Origin: Ganoderma boninense
Lineage: Eukaryota; Basidiomycota; Agaricomycetes; Polyporales; Polyporaceae
DNA: 64,000 nt
Assembly (NCBI GenBank): GCA_002900995.3
Contig: PJEW03000013.1
Span: forward strand, 769,395 to 833,394
Reading direction: 5' to 3'
Made by a program: the position numbers and the translations under genes. The notes under the pieces were generated by a model. The model was not told the origin of the DNA and searched no databases. It saw nothing but the letters and a program-made list of their open reading frames with translations. Positions 45,001-57,717 of the stretch are shown in pieces. Position 1 is the stretch's first letter; each line of letters opens with the position of its first letter.

Positions 45001-45543
45001 GCATCCTCAGCCTACTCGGCCCTTGTACAACTCTATGTGCGTTCCTCACAACTGGACGATGCCTTCACCCGTTATCGCCGCTTTGGAGATGTACCCCCTG
45101 CATGCCATTTCGGCTGCGACATCCTGGAGACGCCACATCACCTCTTCGTGGAATGCCCCCATTTCGCCGCCGTTCGAGACGAGGCTAAAGACGCCGTTGT
45201 TCGTGATACGTCCGTGCTGCTACAAGCAGCTAAAACCCCACTCCCATCGGAGGTACTCCTACACATCGCGCGCAGCCTTTTCTCCGACGACGCCCATGTC
45301 TGGCCGCAAACACTATCACATTATTTCCTCGGCACGGTACCACCTCTACCTGCCGTTGCGGTCACACAAGGGGCAGAACTTTCCACGCGACGTCTCCTCT
45401 CTCGCATTGCGGCGTTGTGGCATTCAGCATCGATCCGGCTCGTAGCTCGCATATGGGGCTCATACAAGCGTACGCTCTCTCCATTCCCCTCTCACCTTCC
45501 GTCTCCATTAAGTGTTCCCCCTCATCTTGCGCACCTTCTCTAA
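42018..45543 (+). CDS. LINE ORF2 continued: reverse transcriptase, RNase H, zinc motif
   Basis: Open frame of about 1,175 codons with no stop. Reverse transcriptase motifs in order: NYRGISCSNLLKN, RDQRKGFDRLEP (motif A, first Asp), GVTQQGGPFSPLKSTL (motif B), VEAMDDSVLLA (motif C, MDD rather than the common YADD). Then a long thumb/linker with LADWTCLLNHC. A Gly/Ser linker follows (GSSGG, GRSGRSGG), then an RNase H domain with LASDAS, SLHGEVFGLVVA, YTDHLNSV and RLVDHLAS supplying the Asp-Glu-Asp-Asp set. The C-terminus holds CHFGCDILETPHHLFVEC, a zinc motif. The part looks functional on its own, but the upstream half is broken by two stops and the palindrome. The first in-frame ATG (42013) lies inside the end of the palindrome and is fortuitous. 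Confidence 0.88.
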
Positions 45544-48500
45544 ATTCCATAACACACTACTCTTCCCTAGTCCATCATCTTCTCACGCTCCTATTGGGCC
45601 GGCGAGGTACCTACTTTATCCTAGCTTACCTGAGCTATTTGTCATAGCGTAGTCGGTTCTATTACATCAGTTCTCAGTTCTCCCCGATCGCACCCCTAAG
45701 AGCTACGCCACTTGACCTGACTAATCGATTGTCCCACTCCCGAGTCCCTGGTCAGACACTGGTCTGGCCCACTGCTATCCGGTAAGGCCTACTATCATGC
45801 TCTCTCTCATAGTCTGGTGCTGACGCCATTGCGTCGATATCACTGGAATGCCCGGCCCAGAGCACCGAGTATCAGCAACCCCGGCGTCGATGTCACGCGC
45901 GATCCAACAATCCATTGCTGAAGTGCGTGGCCCGGGTCGTTAGCACTGCTCGACCTTGCGATGCTTCGACGTCCCGGAACTTCCGTCTCGCGCTCTCGGG
46001 AGACAGCATCGCAAACCCTGTTGGCTGCATGCAATTTGAGCTGACAGGACGCGAACACGAGCACCATTCCCTGCACGCGCAAAGTCCCTCTCGCAGGCCA
46101 GCAATCAACATATACCCGCGGAACGATGCGTGTAGGCACGTTTCGCCTTTGCCTTCCTGCGGCCGGGTGAATACGTTAGGACGTCGGTGACGTCGATGCT
46201 GTACAGTGAACCTGATATTCCAAGTCTGTAACTCATGCTGTTATGGATGGTCATCGACTGACACACATTGTTCAGGCCCTCGCACGTACACAAAGGAGCA
46301 GGCCAAAGATGTTCGATGCTGGTTCGCCATCAAACGGCGCAGATCTCAGGCGTTGATGAGAGGGCGCATTCCCCAGGTGCTGCACCGCCGGCCACCCGCG
46401 ACCGCGCCATCACTGCATGGTTGCCTGAAATGCACATCCTTGCCTTTGATGCGGACACGTGCGAACATCAAAGACAAGAGGGACGGCTGTCAGAGCCGTA
46501 GGCAGGGACTTACGACGCGACCTGGTGGCGCTACATAAGTAAGTTGTGCATTACTCGATTGAGGAGTCGAGCCCCAGGCTGGTTCCTCGGAACACGCTTT
46601 AACATACATGCATACAGTCCGCATTCACCTACCGGACGAACGTACCCGGTCTCGCAAAGCTTTGGTGGAAGTCGAACGAATCCCGAACATGCCAACCGGC
46701 GCTCGCAATGTATGAGGAACCCGGTGGGGTATTTGTTTCAAATGAAGCGTGGTGGAAACCAAGATGTATGCGGCCCGTTCGGCGTCGAACAGCGCGGCGG
46801 GCGTGAATGTCGTGGCACGGGGTCGCCATACCACTGGACACCCGCCGTCGGTTCAACACAACGTGGTTGTCTGGAAGGCGTATCTCCGCCACGAATATGG
46901 AGACATACGGGTCTTGATATCGGTACGGAGGGAGCTGCAGATGCCGTGGGCAAGGGAACATGGTGCGATGTGAGTGTCGCCCCAGTAAGTGCTCGCGATA
47001 ACGATCACTCGAACTCAGTGCTTCCAGACGCACTCTAAGCTGCATTCACAGACTCCTGCTGTTCACCTCCACGACGAACACGCCCACGCCCAGTCTCGTC
47101 GAGATAGGATATCGTGCGATTTCATTATAGTTCGACCAACGTGGGCACCAAAGCTGGCTCTCCATGTGCGATCCTGCCAGGCGCACGTCCTGCGTCCCGA
47201 ATGTCTCGAGGCGGAACACCGACTGCTCAGCCACGGTGCTACTACCCGGATAGCCAGCTACTACGCGATTTGGGAAACGGCGAGAGCAGAGCTTACGCTG
47301 CAGCGGCGGCGAGCGATCCTGCATTATAGCAGCGGGCGCGGCAGGAGAGGCGACGTCGTAGGCGATCGGCCATAGATCCATCTACCAAAAACGTTTCTGA
47401 CGTGACGAAGGAGGCTCGGGCGAATCTGAAACGACCACCGTCGAACTCAGAGCAGCTGGACACGAGGAAATACTGGACTTCGGGTGCGTACAGCAGTTGG
47501 ATCAGGAATAACTCCTCAGCCATGGTGCAGACTCCCTGCTAACAATTTTTTACCATCGTTTAAATTTAGCTTCGCGTCGGATACCGTCAGTCTTCTCCGC
47601 CGAGGCTGAAGGAGTCGCTGCCATTCGCGCTTTATTTCAAGTGACAAGTGCGCGCGCCGAAACCGCCTGGTACCTGACTGGGAAGACGACTCGAATGAAG
47701 TACTGTTGTACGCAGATAGCATATATACGGTTCATCGTGGCCAGGGAGGCGGTTCAAGTCGAGAGAGCCGAGACCTGAGGAGTCGCGACTATCTCGATGA
47801 CGTTCAAAACCTTGTCCGGGGGCCGAAAGCATAAGCCCCGCGAGGTGACAGTAGCCGTTCGGGCGGTGGCCCTCTCCAACGCTCCTTGTTACCTGCCCAT
47901 AAACCTCCAGCGGATCTACATCAATTCGGCACCTCGTGCTCCCTGAATCTGGTTCTCCTACCCGGAGATGCAGAGAAGCGGCGGTACGTCAATCAATCGT
48001 GGAATGCTGACACGCAATCTATCGGATGGACAGCATATCCGAGGCAAAGAGTAGACGGCCTCCGCCTTGTGCCGACTACTACGTTCAGCCACGAGCCAGA
48101 ACCCGTCCTCGACCTGATGTACACCTCCGGCAGCCGACGCCAATCGATGCCGTCACTCGATGTCTACCTTGCGGCCGGCCATTGCGGTATTCTCAAGCCG
48201 TCCGCCAAGCTCAGGTCCCTTCACATGTGAATGTGAGTCTCTCACTGGCCGGTTGGACTGACCCTCTCGCATCCCATCCAGTTCCAGCTGGCACTCTGTC
48301 TTGAGCGGACGAGAGACGAATTGCCTGCCCCGGCTCAAGGACGTGGCTGAGTAGGGGTCAACCAAGCTGGGATGGGCGTACGAGCGTACAGGCCCGGATC
48401 TCAAGCACTGCGCAAGGAGATTGCCTGCCGGACGATGTGGACTGACTCGCCTGGTGAGCCCTGCTGTGGCGGCGCGACCATGGTGTATATTCAGCCACCC

Positions 48501-49450
48501 AGCCCCGGAGACATCAATATATTTCTTACTGCGAACACGAGTACCGTGAGACGTACCAGACTCGGAGACGAGCATGTCGCTCCGCGCCCGGGTGACTGAG
48601 AAACTTACATATGTTTGGCGTTGTTAGGGGCATCCAAAGACGGCTGCGCCCACTGCTAAGGGCAAGATAGATCATGCGCCGCCACATGATCAATACTATC
48701 CGATCACGTACATTAAGCAGCCCGAACTTGGCTTCTTCTCGCAAGTGCAAACATGGACCGTGGAGAGACGCCACCAGTTGTTCGTCCTCTGCGAGTCAGA
48801 CAGACCTCAGGATCTCTCACTCCCATTGGAGCTCGAGATTCCTGAGTGCGGATACTCCTCCGCGGATGTTGCTGAGGTTCCGGAAGGGGACTTCAAGATG
48901 CCATCTGACGGGCTTGAAGCCGTGCTTCAGGATGACAGACTCTAAGTACGTTGTCCTCAAGGGTCCAGTACACTCGGACCTCGTCCTATTCGGTCGATGC
49001 ACGCATACGGCGCCGCGGTGGGCAGGTTTCCTGCCGCGGCGTAGGCTCAGAACATTACTTACAGAGCATATCGTCCATGTTCTCATGCAGCTGTCCTTGT
49101 ACGCAGCCTCTCCTGCCCCGAGCGCACCCACACGTGGCTAACGAGACGTACGCAAAAGTACATTCAAGCTATGTAACAACATGCAACGTGTCTCTCGCAG
49201 CCTCCTGCTCCCGCTCTTCTGCAGGAACGATATCTTACATCTGTCGGGATGATGATCGACCCATCTCTCTAGCCTAGCCTATAGTAAAACCGGAGTCCTT
49301 CATTCGGACAGACGCGGACAGACGCGAAGTGCTCGACCACTGCACCGTGCCCAGCCAAAGCCACCACACGACCCCTCGCCGCTCCTCCACACGCGTACCG
49401 TCCAGTCCACGTCTCCCAACGTAGCATACTGCCTGCAGGGGGAGAACCGA
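45544..49450. other. 4-kb stretch without a supportable gene
   Basis: The first 100-150 bp may be the LINE 3' UTR. Beyond that there are only short frames. Minus-strand blocks near 46930-46850 (PYVSIFVAEIRLPDNHVVL) look coding-like but lack a domain I recognise. No repeats were found. Confidence 0.3.
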
Positions 49451-50204
49451 GCTCTCAGCAAGGCATCTGCGCCTTTAGTGAGCTCGAAGCGCTCGATGCC
49501 CGCTGATGCCTCTCAGACGTACACTACGGTCCTTGGACTCGCTGTCAACACTCCGAGGACGAGCATCCCGTCGGTAGAGAAGGAGACGCCGCTCACACGT
49601 GCGAGGCCGCCCGTGTGCGCGAGTACGCTTCGCTGTCTTCGTGTCGCTAGTGTTAATGCCGGAACAGGAGTCCCAGCGTGCGGTCGCGAGGTGCGCGCTT
49701 CCGCTGGTCGGGTCGAAGACGACAATGGTGTCGCGCATATGACGTGACGTTTACAAGCCCCCCGAACAAACGTCTCCGCTGTCGTAACCCTCGTCGGGAT
49801 CGTCCGAAGGTTGAGTGCCAGAGGGACAGATGTAGCGAACCTGATGTGATGCTGACGATCGCCGCGATGCGAGCCGCACTCGAGGTCGTGGTCCGTCCGC
49901 GGAGAACGCGATCAAGCCCACGCTGCACTTGAACTGGACGAATGCCCGCCGGCGATAACGTAAAGGCATGGTATGTGCATCCCAGAGCTGCGCAGTGCCA
50001 TCCTCCGGTCCGGCCACGATCGCGTCGCCATCCTGAGACCACGTGCATGCGAAGACGACCGATGTTCCCCTCGAGCGCAAACGTGAGGTTGTATGCGGCC
50101 CCGAGTGCGACTGAGGTCAGGAACCGCGGGCTTTCTATCAACGCTGCCTGAAGCCTGAAACGAGGTATCGGCTGTGACACGAGAATGTGAGCAAGCTCAC
50201 ACAT
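49451..50204 (-). pseudogene. WD40-repeat protein pseudogene
   Basis: Minus-strand fragments in several frames read like consecutive beta-propeller blades. FLTSVALGAAYNLTFALEG is followed, after a one-base shift, by FACTWSQDGDAIVAGPEDGTAQLWDAH, a near-perfect WD repeat. Then come GLIAFSADG, TIVVFDPTSGSAHLATA, and HTGGLARVSGVSFSTDGMLVLG. Frame changes between blades and stops show decay. WD40 proteins are scaffolds, often fused to NACHT NTPase modules in mushrooms, but no NTPase part is seen here. Confidence 0.62.
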
Positions 50205-52205
50205 CAGGGAAAACCTCCATCGCTAATGAGTTATAATGAGTGATCATAAGACATACTTGAGGGAAATTATTCGATTAGTCTAATGATCAAGGTCCGGCTT
50301 TTGGAAGAGATAAAGGAGACATAATTATGGCCCTAAAAAGTGTCGATATTCCCCTATACCAGGGATTACAACCGATCAATGCTGTTCACACAAAAGATTG
50401 GGAGGAGTAAACAATATTTGAATTAATGGCAAGACTATGTAGTAACAATACAATCATAGATCTACTACTACTTCTATCTGTATAACACCGCCGTGAAGAG
50501 CCTGGAAGACATTCATCAGACTATTGACACTCAAGAGAGGGGAGGAGACCACTCACACCCACGAGGAAGCATTATGCACGGAAACAACGAGATGTACACA
50601 CCTGGGAGCACTGCGCCACTTGGTCGCACCGAGTCTGAGCTGAACGGTGATAATGGGAGGTGCAGACCCGACTTGCTGTTGATGAAAGGTATCTAATCTT
50701 CAGGCTCGAGGATGAGCGCGAGGATTATGGAAAGCTTGTACAGAGAAACATACCAGCTCGTGGAAAGAAAGGGGGCCGTCCAGAGAAAGTGAGCGGCCGC
50801 CGGTTCCGACACGTCATTGGGGTAACACCCTACGTCGTGCTCGACAACGGCGTCAGAATCCCTGACAGCAATCATAGTCAGCATCGACAGGCATGACCGA
50901 AGCGAATCGCGCCACATACCGGAGCAGTTGGTCATGTACTCACCATGCCAGTGCCCACCCGAGCGACAAGGCCTCGGAGCCACCGAGCCTCCAAAGCCAG
51001 ACTACGTAGGACAAGACCAAAGACCAGAGTCCCCCAAGTTAAACCAATAAACCAGAGAAACAATTCAGGCTATGACAGAGCAGCCCGACAGGCTACAGCA
51101 GCATCAAGAAAGGCTCGGAGTGGATGGAGGACGGAGACAAGAGACGAACAGCTGCGAAGCGGGAGGACCCGGGAATGACGACTGTGCATTGACGCCCGTG
51201 TTTAGGGCAGGCTCAAGTGGACTTCAGGGAATGTTGCTGACGGCTCGCTTCGAGCAGGACTTGCTCCAGTCCTTTTCCAGCCTCGCATTAAACACTCAAA
51301 TGTTATATGGCATTGGATACGACCATGAGACTTGTAGCTTGCTGAGAGGTAAAGGTCTACTGCCAATAATCTCAGTTAGTCCCGTTTAGTGCCCAGTTAT
51401 TCTAATTGATCTCTCTTTAGCGATGGAGGTTTTTCCTGATGCAGCTGTGAGGCTGTCTGGGGTCCCTCACTGGACTACTGCGCTGGTGGCGGCAGCCCAG
51501 AGGACGACGATAGAGTGTAGGGATGCAGACGCCGCCCATTTGCTGTCCGGGGAGACGAGGACAGCCTAGACGCCGTCATGGTGCGGCAGCGGGGAGATGC
51601 GGAGGAGTCGAGAGCTGGACGGACGGCAACGGATGATCAGTTTGGTTTCGAATAAATCCACGTATCGGCACTCACCTTCGCTGCGCTGTGCCGTCACGAT
51701 GCCATCACCATTTCATCGGTGAGTGGCTTGCAAGCTCGCACGCCCAGAAGGAGAACGAAATGGGAATAGTTCAGCTTGAACAACCAGGCCAAGAACAACA
51801 GACGGCCACTCACAGAAAGTCCCTTCAACGATATGATACTTGTGAACAATGGGCGACAGGAGCGTCAGGAAGGAAGGAAAGCTGAGACAGAGAGCGAGGA
51901 GACTGGCTTCGAGACGAGAAGAGTGTGGGGAACGACGAGACGGCGTTGTGCTGGGGCCCGAGCACCAGGCTGGGGGCGCATATAGTCGGGAACGTTTGGG
52001 GAGTCATCGACCTCATGGTGGTCCTCGTCTTCCTTGTCCCTATCCTCATGTTCCCGCTCTTCAAGTTGCAACTGGTTGACGCACTCGATGGAAGAGATAC
52101 TCGGGAGGGGGGCACACGGGCGAAGGCCCGAAAGCGACCAGCGTGAGGACGATGGTGTGCACGAACGGCTTCACCTCTGGGTGTCCTTGAAGCAGGAGGC
52201 GAATG
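50205..52205. other. stretch without a supportable gene
   Basis: An AT-rich patch lies at about 50220-50480. The rest holds short overlapping frames on both strands without recognisable domains. It ends at an assembly gap. Confidence 0.3.
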
Positions 52206-52305
52206 NNNNNNNNNNNNNNNNNNNNNNNNNNNNNNNNNNNNNNNNNNNNNNNNNNNNNNNNNNNNNNNNNNNNNNNNNNNNNNNNNNNNNNNNNNNNNNN
52301 NNNNN
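52206..52305. other. assembly gap (100 N)
   Basis: Second run of exactly 100 N; true length unknown. Confidence 0.97.
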
Positions 52306-52668
52306 CATTGTTAGTCTTCAGATTCGGTGACACCTTTATAAGGACGTCAAAGGACGTCAAGGCACGTTGACCGGCGAAAAGACTCTCGCTAATTGCAGAG
52401 ACCGCTTCTGCCCGCGTTTGGTAGGTTGAACAAGATTTTGTATCAGTACGCTGTGTAGTTTCCCGAACAGTCCGGCTATCTTCGCCGATCTACTTATCGC
52501 AGGGTCTTGTAACTCCGCCTTGTCAAAGTAGCCATTCATATAGCTTGCAAGTACTTAAGTCAATGCATCGAACATTATAGGCGAAACAATGAGGGACACG
52601 CTGCACGAGCTCGATCGTAGCCTGGAATAAACCCAGCTCTGTTCGAAAAGGGGAAATGAGCCTTCCAG

Positions 52669-52734
52669 GTCGCTGGCAGCTTTCGGGAAGGTCGCTGGCA
52701 GCTTTCGGGAAGGTCGCTGGCAGCTTTCGGGAAG
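52669..52734 (+). repeat. 22-bp tandem repeat, three copies
   Basis: Unit begins GTCGCTGGCAGC and ends TTTCGGGAAG; three exact copies at 52669, 52691 and 52713. It lies 40 bp outside the left end of the MITE and is not part of it. Confidence 0.9.
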
Positions 52735-52773
52735 ATGGGTCGTATTTGACAGCGGCAATTCCTGGACACTTTA

Positions 52774-53229
52774 CAGCTGTTTGCAGAACGATAGTCGCGT
52801 TCGAAAAAAACTCGTCGAGGTCGGCTACGTAGCCGACGCTGGGAAGACCCCGAGACGCCCAGAAGCTGTCTTCTTCAGGCCATGGCGCCTCATGGAGCGG
52901 GGTCTCCCTCGCGCGCGAGGCTCGACGCCGAGGAGGAGCGACGCAAGACTGGCGGCTCGCGCGACACTGCTATCACTGCGTGTAGAGTAGAAATAGTTGC
53001 GCTATGGCAAACTATCGCATTTTTGACACTCGCGCACCACACCAATCCACCTGCAAAGGTGGAAGGTCCACTCGCGCGGATGGCGCGACGCGTCGCGCTC
53101 TCGCTGCTATGCTCCTCGGCCTTCCTCGGCACGGATTATGCCGAGCTTCTGGAGGTGGCATCAGCGTCGGCAAGCTAGCCGACCTGAACGAGTTTTTTCG
53201 GAGGACGTCTATCGTTTTGCAAACCGCTG
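52774..53229. mobile_element. MITE with TA target duplication (Tc1/mariner-like), family 1
   Basis: Left end CAGCTGTTTGCAGAACGATAG and right end, read inward on the minus strand, CAGCGGTTTGCAAAACGATAG. The inverted similarity continues for about 70 bp through an A run, ACTCGT, AGGTCGGCTA and GCCGACGCT. TA flanks both sides (52772-52773, 53230-53231). Length 456 bp, no coding capacity. Its left end matches the fragment at 10555-10653. CAG/CTG termini and TA flanks place it with Tc1/mariner derivatives. Confidence 0.78.
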
Positions 53230-53475
53230 TAATGGACCATCCTTGTCCTCCCGCCCCTCCCTTTCGCAGGTCAAGTCAACAAGGTGTGTGATGCTCCAGC
53301 CTGGGCGGGGATGGTTCCAACGGAGCGTCTCCAGGACCACTAGTCGTCCACAGAGCGCCGACGCGTGATCCTAGCCATGCCACTGTTCTGGAGTACTGTG
53401 AGTGCGTGGCATGTTCCAGTTGGTTGGCCTATGGAAGTTGGCCCCGTCCATTGGCTTTGAAGTCGGAGCCCTCGT

Positions 53476-53876
53476 TCAAAACATCGCATGGGGTGAGAAG
53501 CTAAGGATGAAGGGGAAGAATCGTGAAGGCAACATGCTCAGTGGTGCACTGGGAGTGGACGACATACAGGGCTGTGATTGGACACTGCGTGAGGGCGGGA
53601 TGTGTCGCGAGGCCAGTCGGTGCATCTGATGAACGAATTGGGAATCGTCCTGAAACCATTCGACATCTTCCTCAGACGTAAACGCGCCAGGGTTAAGTTC
53701 CAAGAGGAAGGGATCAACCCCCTTGAGCCGGAAAGCATCGGTGAGTACCGTTTTTCAATTGTAAATCGCTGACTTACGCACCTCGTGTCACGCTTCGAGT
53801 GTACACCGTTGAGGCCAGCATCATTATTACCGTCGTACTCGTAGGTCGACGGCCGCCCGACCGTGCGATCGTTCAT
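53476..53876 (-). CDS. two-exon gene, hypothetical protein of 114 aa
   Basis: ATG at 53876. Exon 1 (53876-53778, 33 codons) ends SKRDTRC at a GTAAGT donor. A 56-nt phase-0 intron (53777-53722) ends CTCAAG, and exon 2 (53721-53476) begins GVDPFLLELNPGAFTSEEDVEWFQ. That exon-2 start reads as strongly coding; the last 30 residues (Ser/Pro/Phe-rich) are less convincing and may be intron or UTR. No family recognised. The consensus donor and in-frame joining are the main support. Confidence 0.45.
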
Positions 53877-55904
53877 TCACACGTGAATAATGCGCTCCTA
53901 CACGAGATGGTGTCTGCCAAGGGGATTGCCCTTTATTTAGCGGGCGTTCACACTCTGGTTGCAGCAGTGGTCATTCACGTACTAGAACCCGTAGAGTGCC
54001 TCGATCGCGTAGATGCTGTCCTCACGCTAGATGATGATAATCTAAAGGCGAGTGGCGGTGGTCGAGTAGGACAGACGACTGTGGTGCCTGTCAGCATAAG
54101 AATACGCACGTTTGCGGGTGAAAGGGGGGGACGGAGGCAGATGGAGGTGACACCAAATGAAGCGGACATGGACGACGAACTGAACGCGAACGAGGGCTTC
54201 GTGCGTGCAAATGGCTACTCACCTGCAAGATATGCAGCCAGTGCCCTCCCTTGTCGTCCAACCAGTGTTTCAATAACCTTCGCAACGTCTCTGTAGCATA
54301 AATCAAACCACGAGAGCACCACCGGACGCTGGAGGACACGAACGTACTGGCGATAGGACTCCTGAGAGAGCTCAGCTCTAACATCTCCTTGCCGGAGGGC
54401 TGCATGTCGCACCGCGGCTCCGAGTGCGCGAGTAGCTTTGGCTGCAGTCCAGGTAATTCTAAGTGTATTGCATCTGCAGCGAAATGCTGCTGATAATTCG
54501 GCTGGTTGGGCGTGCAACGTGTCAGCAGACATGAGCAACCAGATAAGTACAGGAATGACCGTACCGTCCATTCCGTGGGGGGTGTCCAAATAGGAATTGC
54601 CTCTGCCGTCAACCGCGTTTGGGGAAGTGTTCTTCAGGAGGAGACCGCGCCATGGTACCCGTGGGAGGGGGAAACAAACGGGAGACGGGGAGGAACGGCT
54701 GCAGCAGAATACAGACACCGCCCTGCAAGCGAGGGGTGGGGCGAAGGGTTCATCGCAAGACAGACTTCCCAGAGGGTTATCTTTCTGCACAAGCATCCAG
54801 TAGATTGGCTGAGAACTGAGAGATAGAGCAACTCAGGTCGAGGACGATCAAGACAGGCAAGTGAATGTCATGCATATGATTGAGCGAATATTGAGCGCTT
54901 GAGCCTCCCTAGGTGTCCATGGACTTGTCGTTTGAGCGCCGAAACCGAGTGCTCAGTGCGCCGCCATCCTGCTGCCAACCCCAAAGAAGGGATACATTCC
55001 GAGCGGAACAGGTAGGCTATGTAAAGTACATGGGTGGGTAGGGTGCGTTGCGCGGAAACTACGATACAATGAGGAGTACGACTGTAGGAGGTAAATGAAT
55101 GAAAGTAATCGTATATTGGACGGATGCCCCTTACCACACGCAAATGAGCAGCGATGCCTGAGGCCTGAGGAAGCGGTGGATAATATTGCGATGGCTTCAG
55201 CTCGAGGGGATCTGCGCGTGATGAAGCATCAGCTTGAGGGTGAGCTGGAATCGTGACGAAGCGTGCTCACCGGACGTGGGAGGAGCAAGACTTGCGGGAT
55301 AGGAGTCCCGCGACCTGCTCCTTTCCTCGCTGCCAGCGGTGACGCACGGCGTCGCGCTGAGTCACACATCCGCCCACTCGATGGCCTCCGCTGGGCGACG
55401 GCAGCGCCGATCAAGACGCAGACCGGGAGACTACGGGAAGGCCATTGGGCGGTGGAGGAGATCATGGTTCTCTTCAACTGGATTGAAAGTTGACAGAAGG
55501 TACGTCGTGCTCTGAGGGAGTGATTCCGCAGATGTCGCTGCGAATGGTCAGCCCTCATGCAATGCGTACATCACCTTCCCGGACTTCGTATAAGTGGGTG
55601 AGAAACGTATGGGCGGGATGAAATACTGGTGAAATGGGAAAACATCGTCGGGTAGCGGCAGCATCGTTGAACGCTGCGAACACCACCGCCGTCTGAAATC
55701 TTCCTGGAGAACGCCACGTGGAAAACTGCCCATGGCACGTTTGAATATCAAAAATTACTGTAGTCCGAGAGGAGACCAACGTGTAGACTCAGTGATCAAA
55801 ACGTGTTCCCAATCCTGCATCGTACGGACGCTCCTTCGGCAGCGAAGGATGGGCATGGCTGGACAGCTGCAGCGCCCGCTCCCCTCGACCTCTGGTCCCG
55901 AGGC

Positions 55905-55960
55905 GCAGTCCGAGTCCGAGTCCGAGGCCGAGTCCGAGTCCGAGTCTGAGTCGGATCTGG
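55905..55960 (+). repeat. GAGTCC hexanucleotide microsatellite
   Basis: Imperfect run of GAGTCC/GAGTCT/GAGGCC units, about nine copies. In one frame it encodes alternating Ser and Glu. Confidence 0.8.
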
Positions 55961-57526
55961 AATCAAACTCGTAGTCCTCCCACCCTTCTCCATGTCCACA
56001 ACCTCAGACTCGCACTCGCACTGGCCTTGGTTGTCGTCGTCCTGCTGGTCTTGCCTTTCGTCCGTCTCCACGCTTCCCCGCCTTCCCGATAGAACGTCAG
56101 ACGTGTCCCTGCACTGCTTCTTCTGCTTCTCGGACTGGTCATGTTCCTCGAGCTTCTCACGCTCGGGCCTCGTCACCCTTCCCAGTCTGGCCCTCGGCGG
56201 TACGAGCTCGACCATGTCTGTTCCACATTTGATGACAGTAACACGGGCAGACCGTAGAACCTTGTGAGAGGGGGGTCTTACGTCAGGAAAGCTTCCCGGA
56301 GACGGAATTTCGCGGCTTACAGTCTACAATAACAGATTTGGCTTCGGGCACAAACCGGAAGAGACAGCATGCCACCTGAAGCAAGTGATCAGCTACTTGA
56401 ACGTGCCGCTAGCCTCCGCTGCACTCACTAGATAACGCAAGCTCAAGATCCTTCGCGAGAGCGACGAGACAGCGTCGACTGTTCCCTGGTCTCCCCGTTT
56501 GGCACACAACTGCTCTGCTCCGACATGTCGGGAACGATGACGCGGTCGCTATGACACGGAGTTAGCTCTGCACTTCATCATGACCACCCTGTTACTTACA
56601 ACATTCATCACATAGATGGCGCAACACCCTCATGCCTCATGATCTGGCTCATCGGGCCCTCGTCCCTCGCGTGCCAGTCGATGACGAGACGCCGTTTCTG
56701 TTGCCAGGCAAGCTGGCGACGTCTTCAGGCTACTAGTACCATGGATTGCCGGCGACAACCAGTTCCACGCCGCCATAGCCACCAGGCCGTGTGTCGATAT
56801 CGCACGCAGCAAGAATTGTGGAGTAGCTATCAGAGCAGCGTCTGGATCGCGTGCGGTCGTATGCGTGATCTGCACAACAGGGAGCCGCGGTTGTGGAGCG
56901 CGACCCGCCTGAAGGGCTTCGCGTCGGCCCCTCAAGTGTCAGGACTATCCGAGGATGCGGCCGAGGACTCTTGAGGGAGGAATCGCCCTTGAGCAGACGT
57001 CCGAGCGAAGAGAGATCGTGGTTCAGTTCGTGCTAGATGGCGGAAACACTTCGAGTCGCTGAGATGATGAAATTGCCAATGTCGACACCGATATCCTTGC
57101 TGGAGACAATATTGCCAAAATCTGAACCCGATCGTAAGGCTGAGCCTTGGACTGGTGTAGTTGCGCTCGAGGTGCCGGAGAACGGCGTCTTCGCCGTGGC
57201 CCAGATACATGCAACGGCGATGACTGAAGTTGTACGATAGCGAGGCCTAGGGATGGGAGGAGAGGAAGTCCCGGACGTGGGCGGACTCGGGAACGAGAGG
57301 AAGGAGAAGGCTTGTCGTCGAGGTCGGCAGACAGAGCCCACCATCCTTCTCCCCCTCACGCTTCACAGCTCCAGTCGCCAAGGTGGCCTATCGGTCCACT
57401 TTTCTCCTAGATCTGAATGGTGACGCAGGGCTGACAAGGATTTCCGCCCCTCGCGTGGCCGTGGAAACTTATCGAAGTCGATCTAGGGAACGCGGTGTGA
57501 GCTACGTTCTGAGTGGGATGGTGGAA

Positions 57527-57585
57527 GGTGCGGCGCGGACCCGGTGGTGGATAAACCAACCCGTCCACACTCGGCTCGTCGCGCA
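57527..57585 (+). repeat. short dispersed motif, copy 2
   Basis: GTGCGGCGCGGACCCGGTGGTGGATAAACCAACCCG-like sequence followed by a CTCGTC word, equivalent to 28103-28165 and to the next copy about 190 bp downstream. Confidence 0.45.
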
Positions 57586-57717
57586 ATGGATCCAGAAACC
57601 GAAGAGCGTAAGAAAATGAACCAGGTACGCACCAATGAATCCCTAGAGTCTACAGCGTGGGACGGCGATGCCAACGTAGCAATTTGCGTTTCGTATGCTG
57701 GGAAGGTGTACGTCTCT

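Larger units (their letters stand above)
36016..45543 (+). mobile_element. long LINE retrotransposon, disrupted by a palindromic insertion
   Basis: Non-LTR element with ORF1-like region, AP-type endonuclease, reverse transcriptase, RNase H and a terminal zinc motif, in that order. Excluding the 2,735 bp at 39290-42024, the coding part spans about 6.7 kb in one frame, broken by two stops. The 5' boundary is uncertain (ORF1 starts at 36149; a 5' UTR probably begins before that). No poly(A) tail or target duplication was found after 45543, so the 3' boundary is also open. Domain order and motifs match a LINE group that is abundant in Agaricomycetes. Confidence 0.85.

Noticed and set aside
44378..45445. 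355-codon plus-strand frame inside the RNase H region
   Set aside because: Overlaps the real ORF2 in another frame; Pro/Ser/Leu-rich composition is typical of an out-of-frame reading.
55796..56215. Minus-strand frame with Arg/Thr repeats
   Set aside because: Antisense of the GAGTCC microsatellite; no support beyond the repeat.
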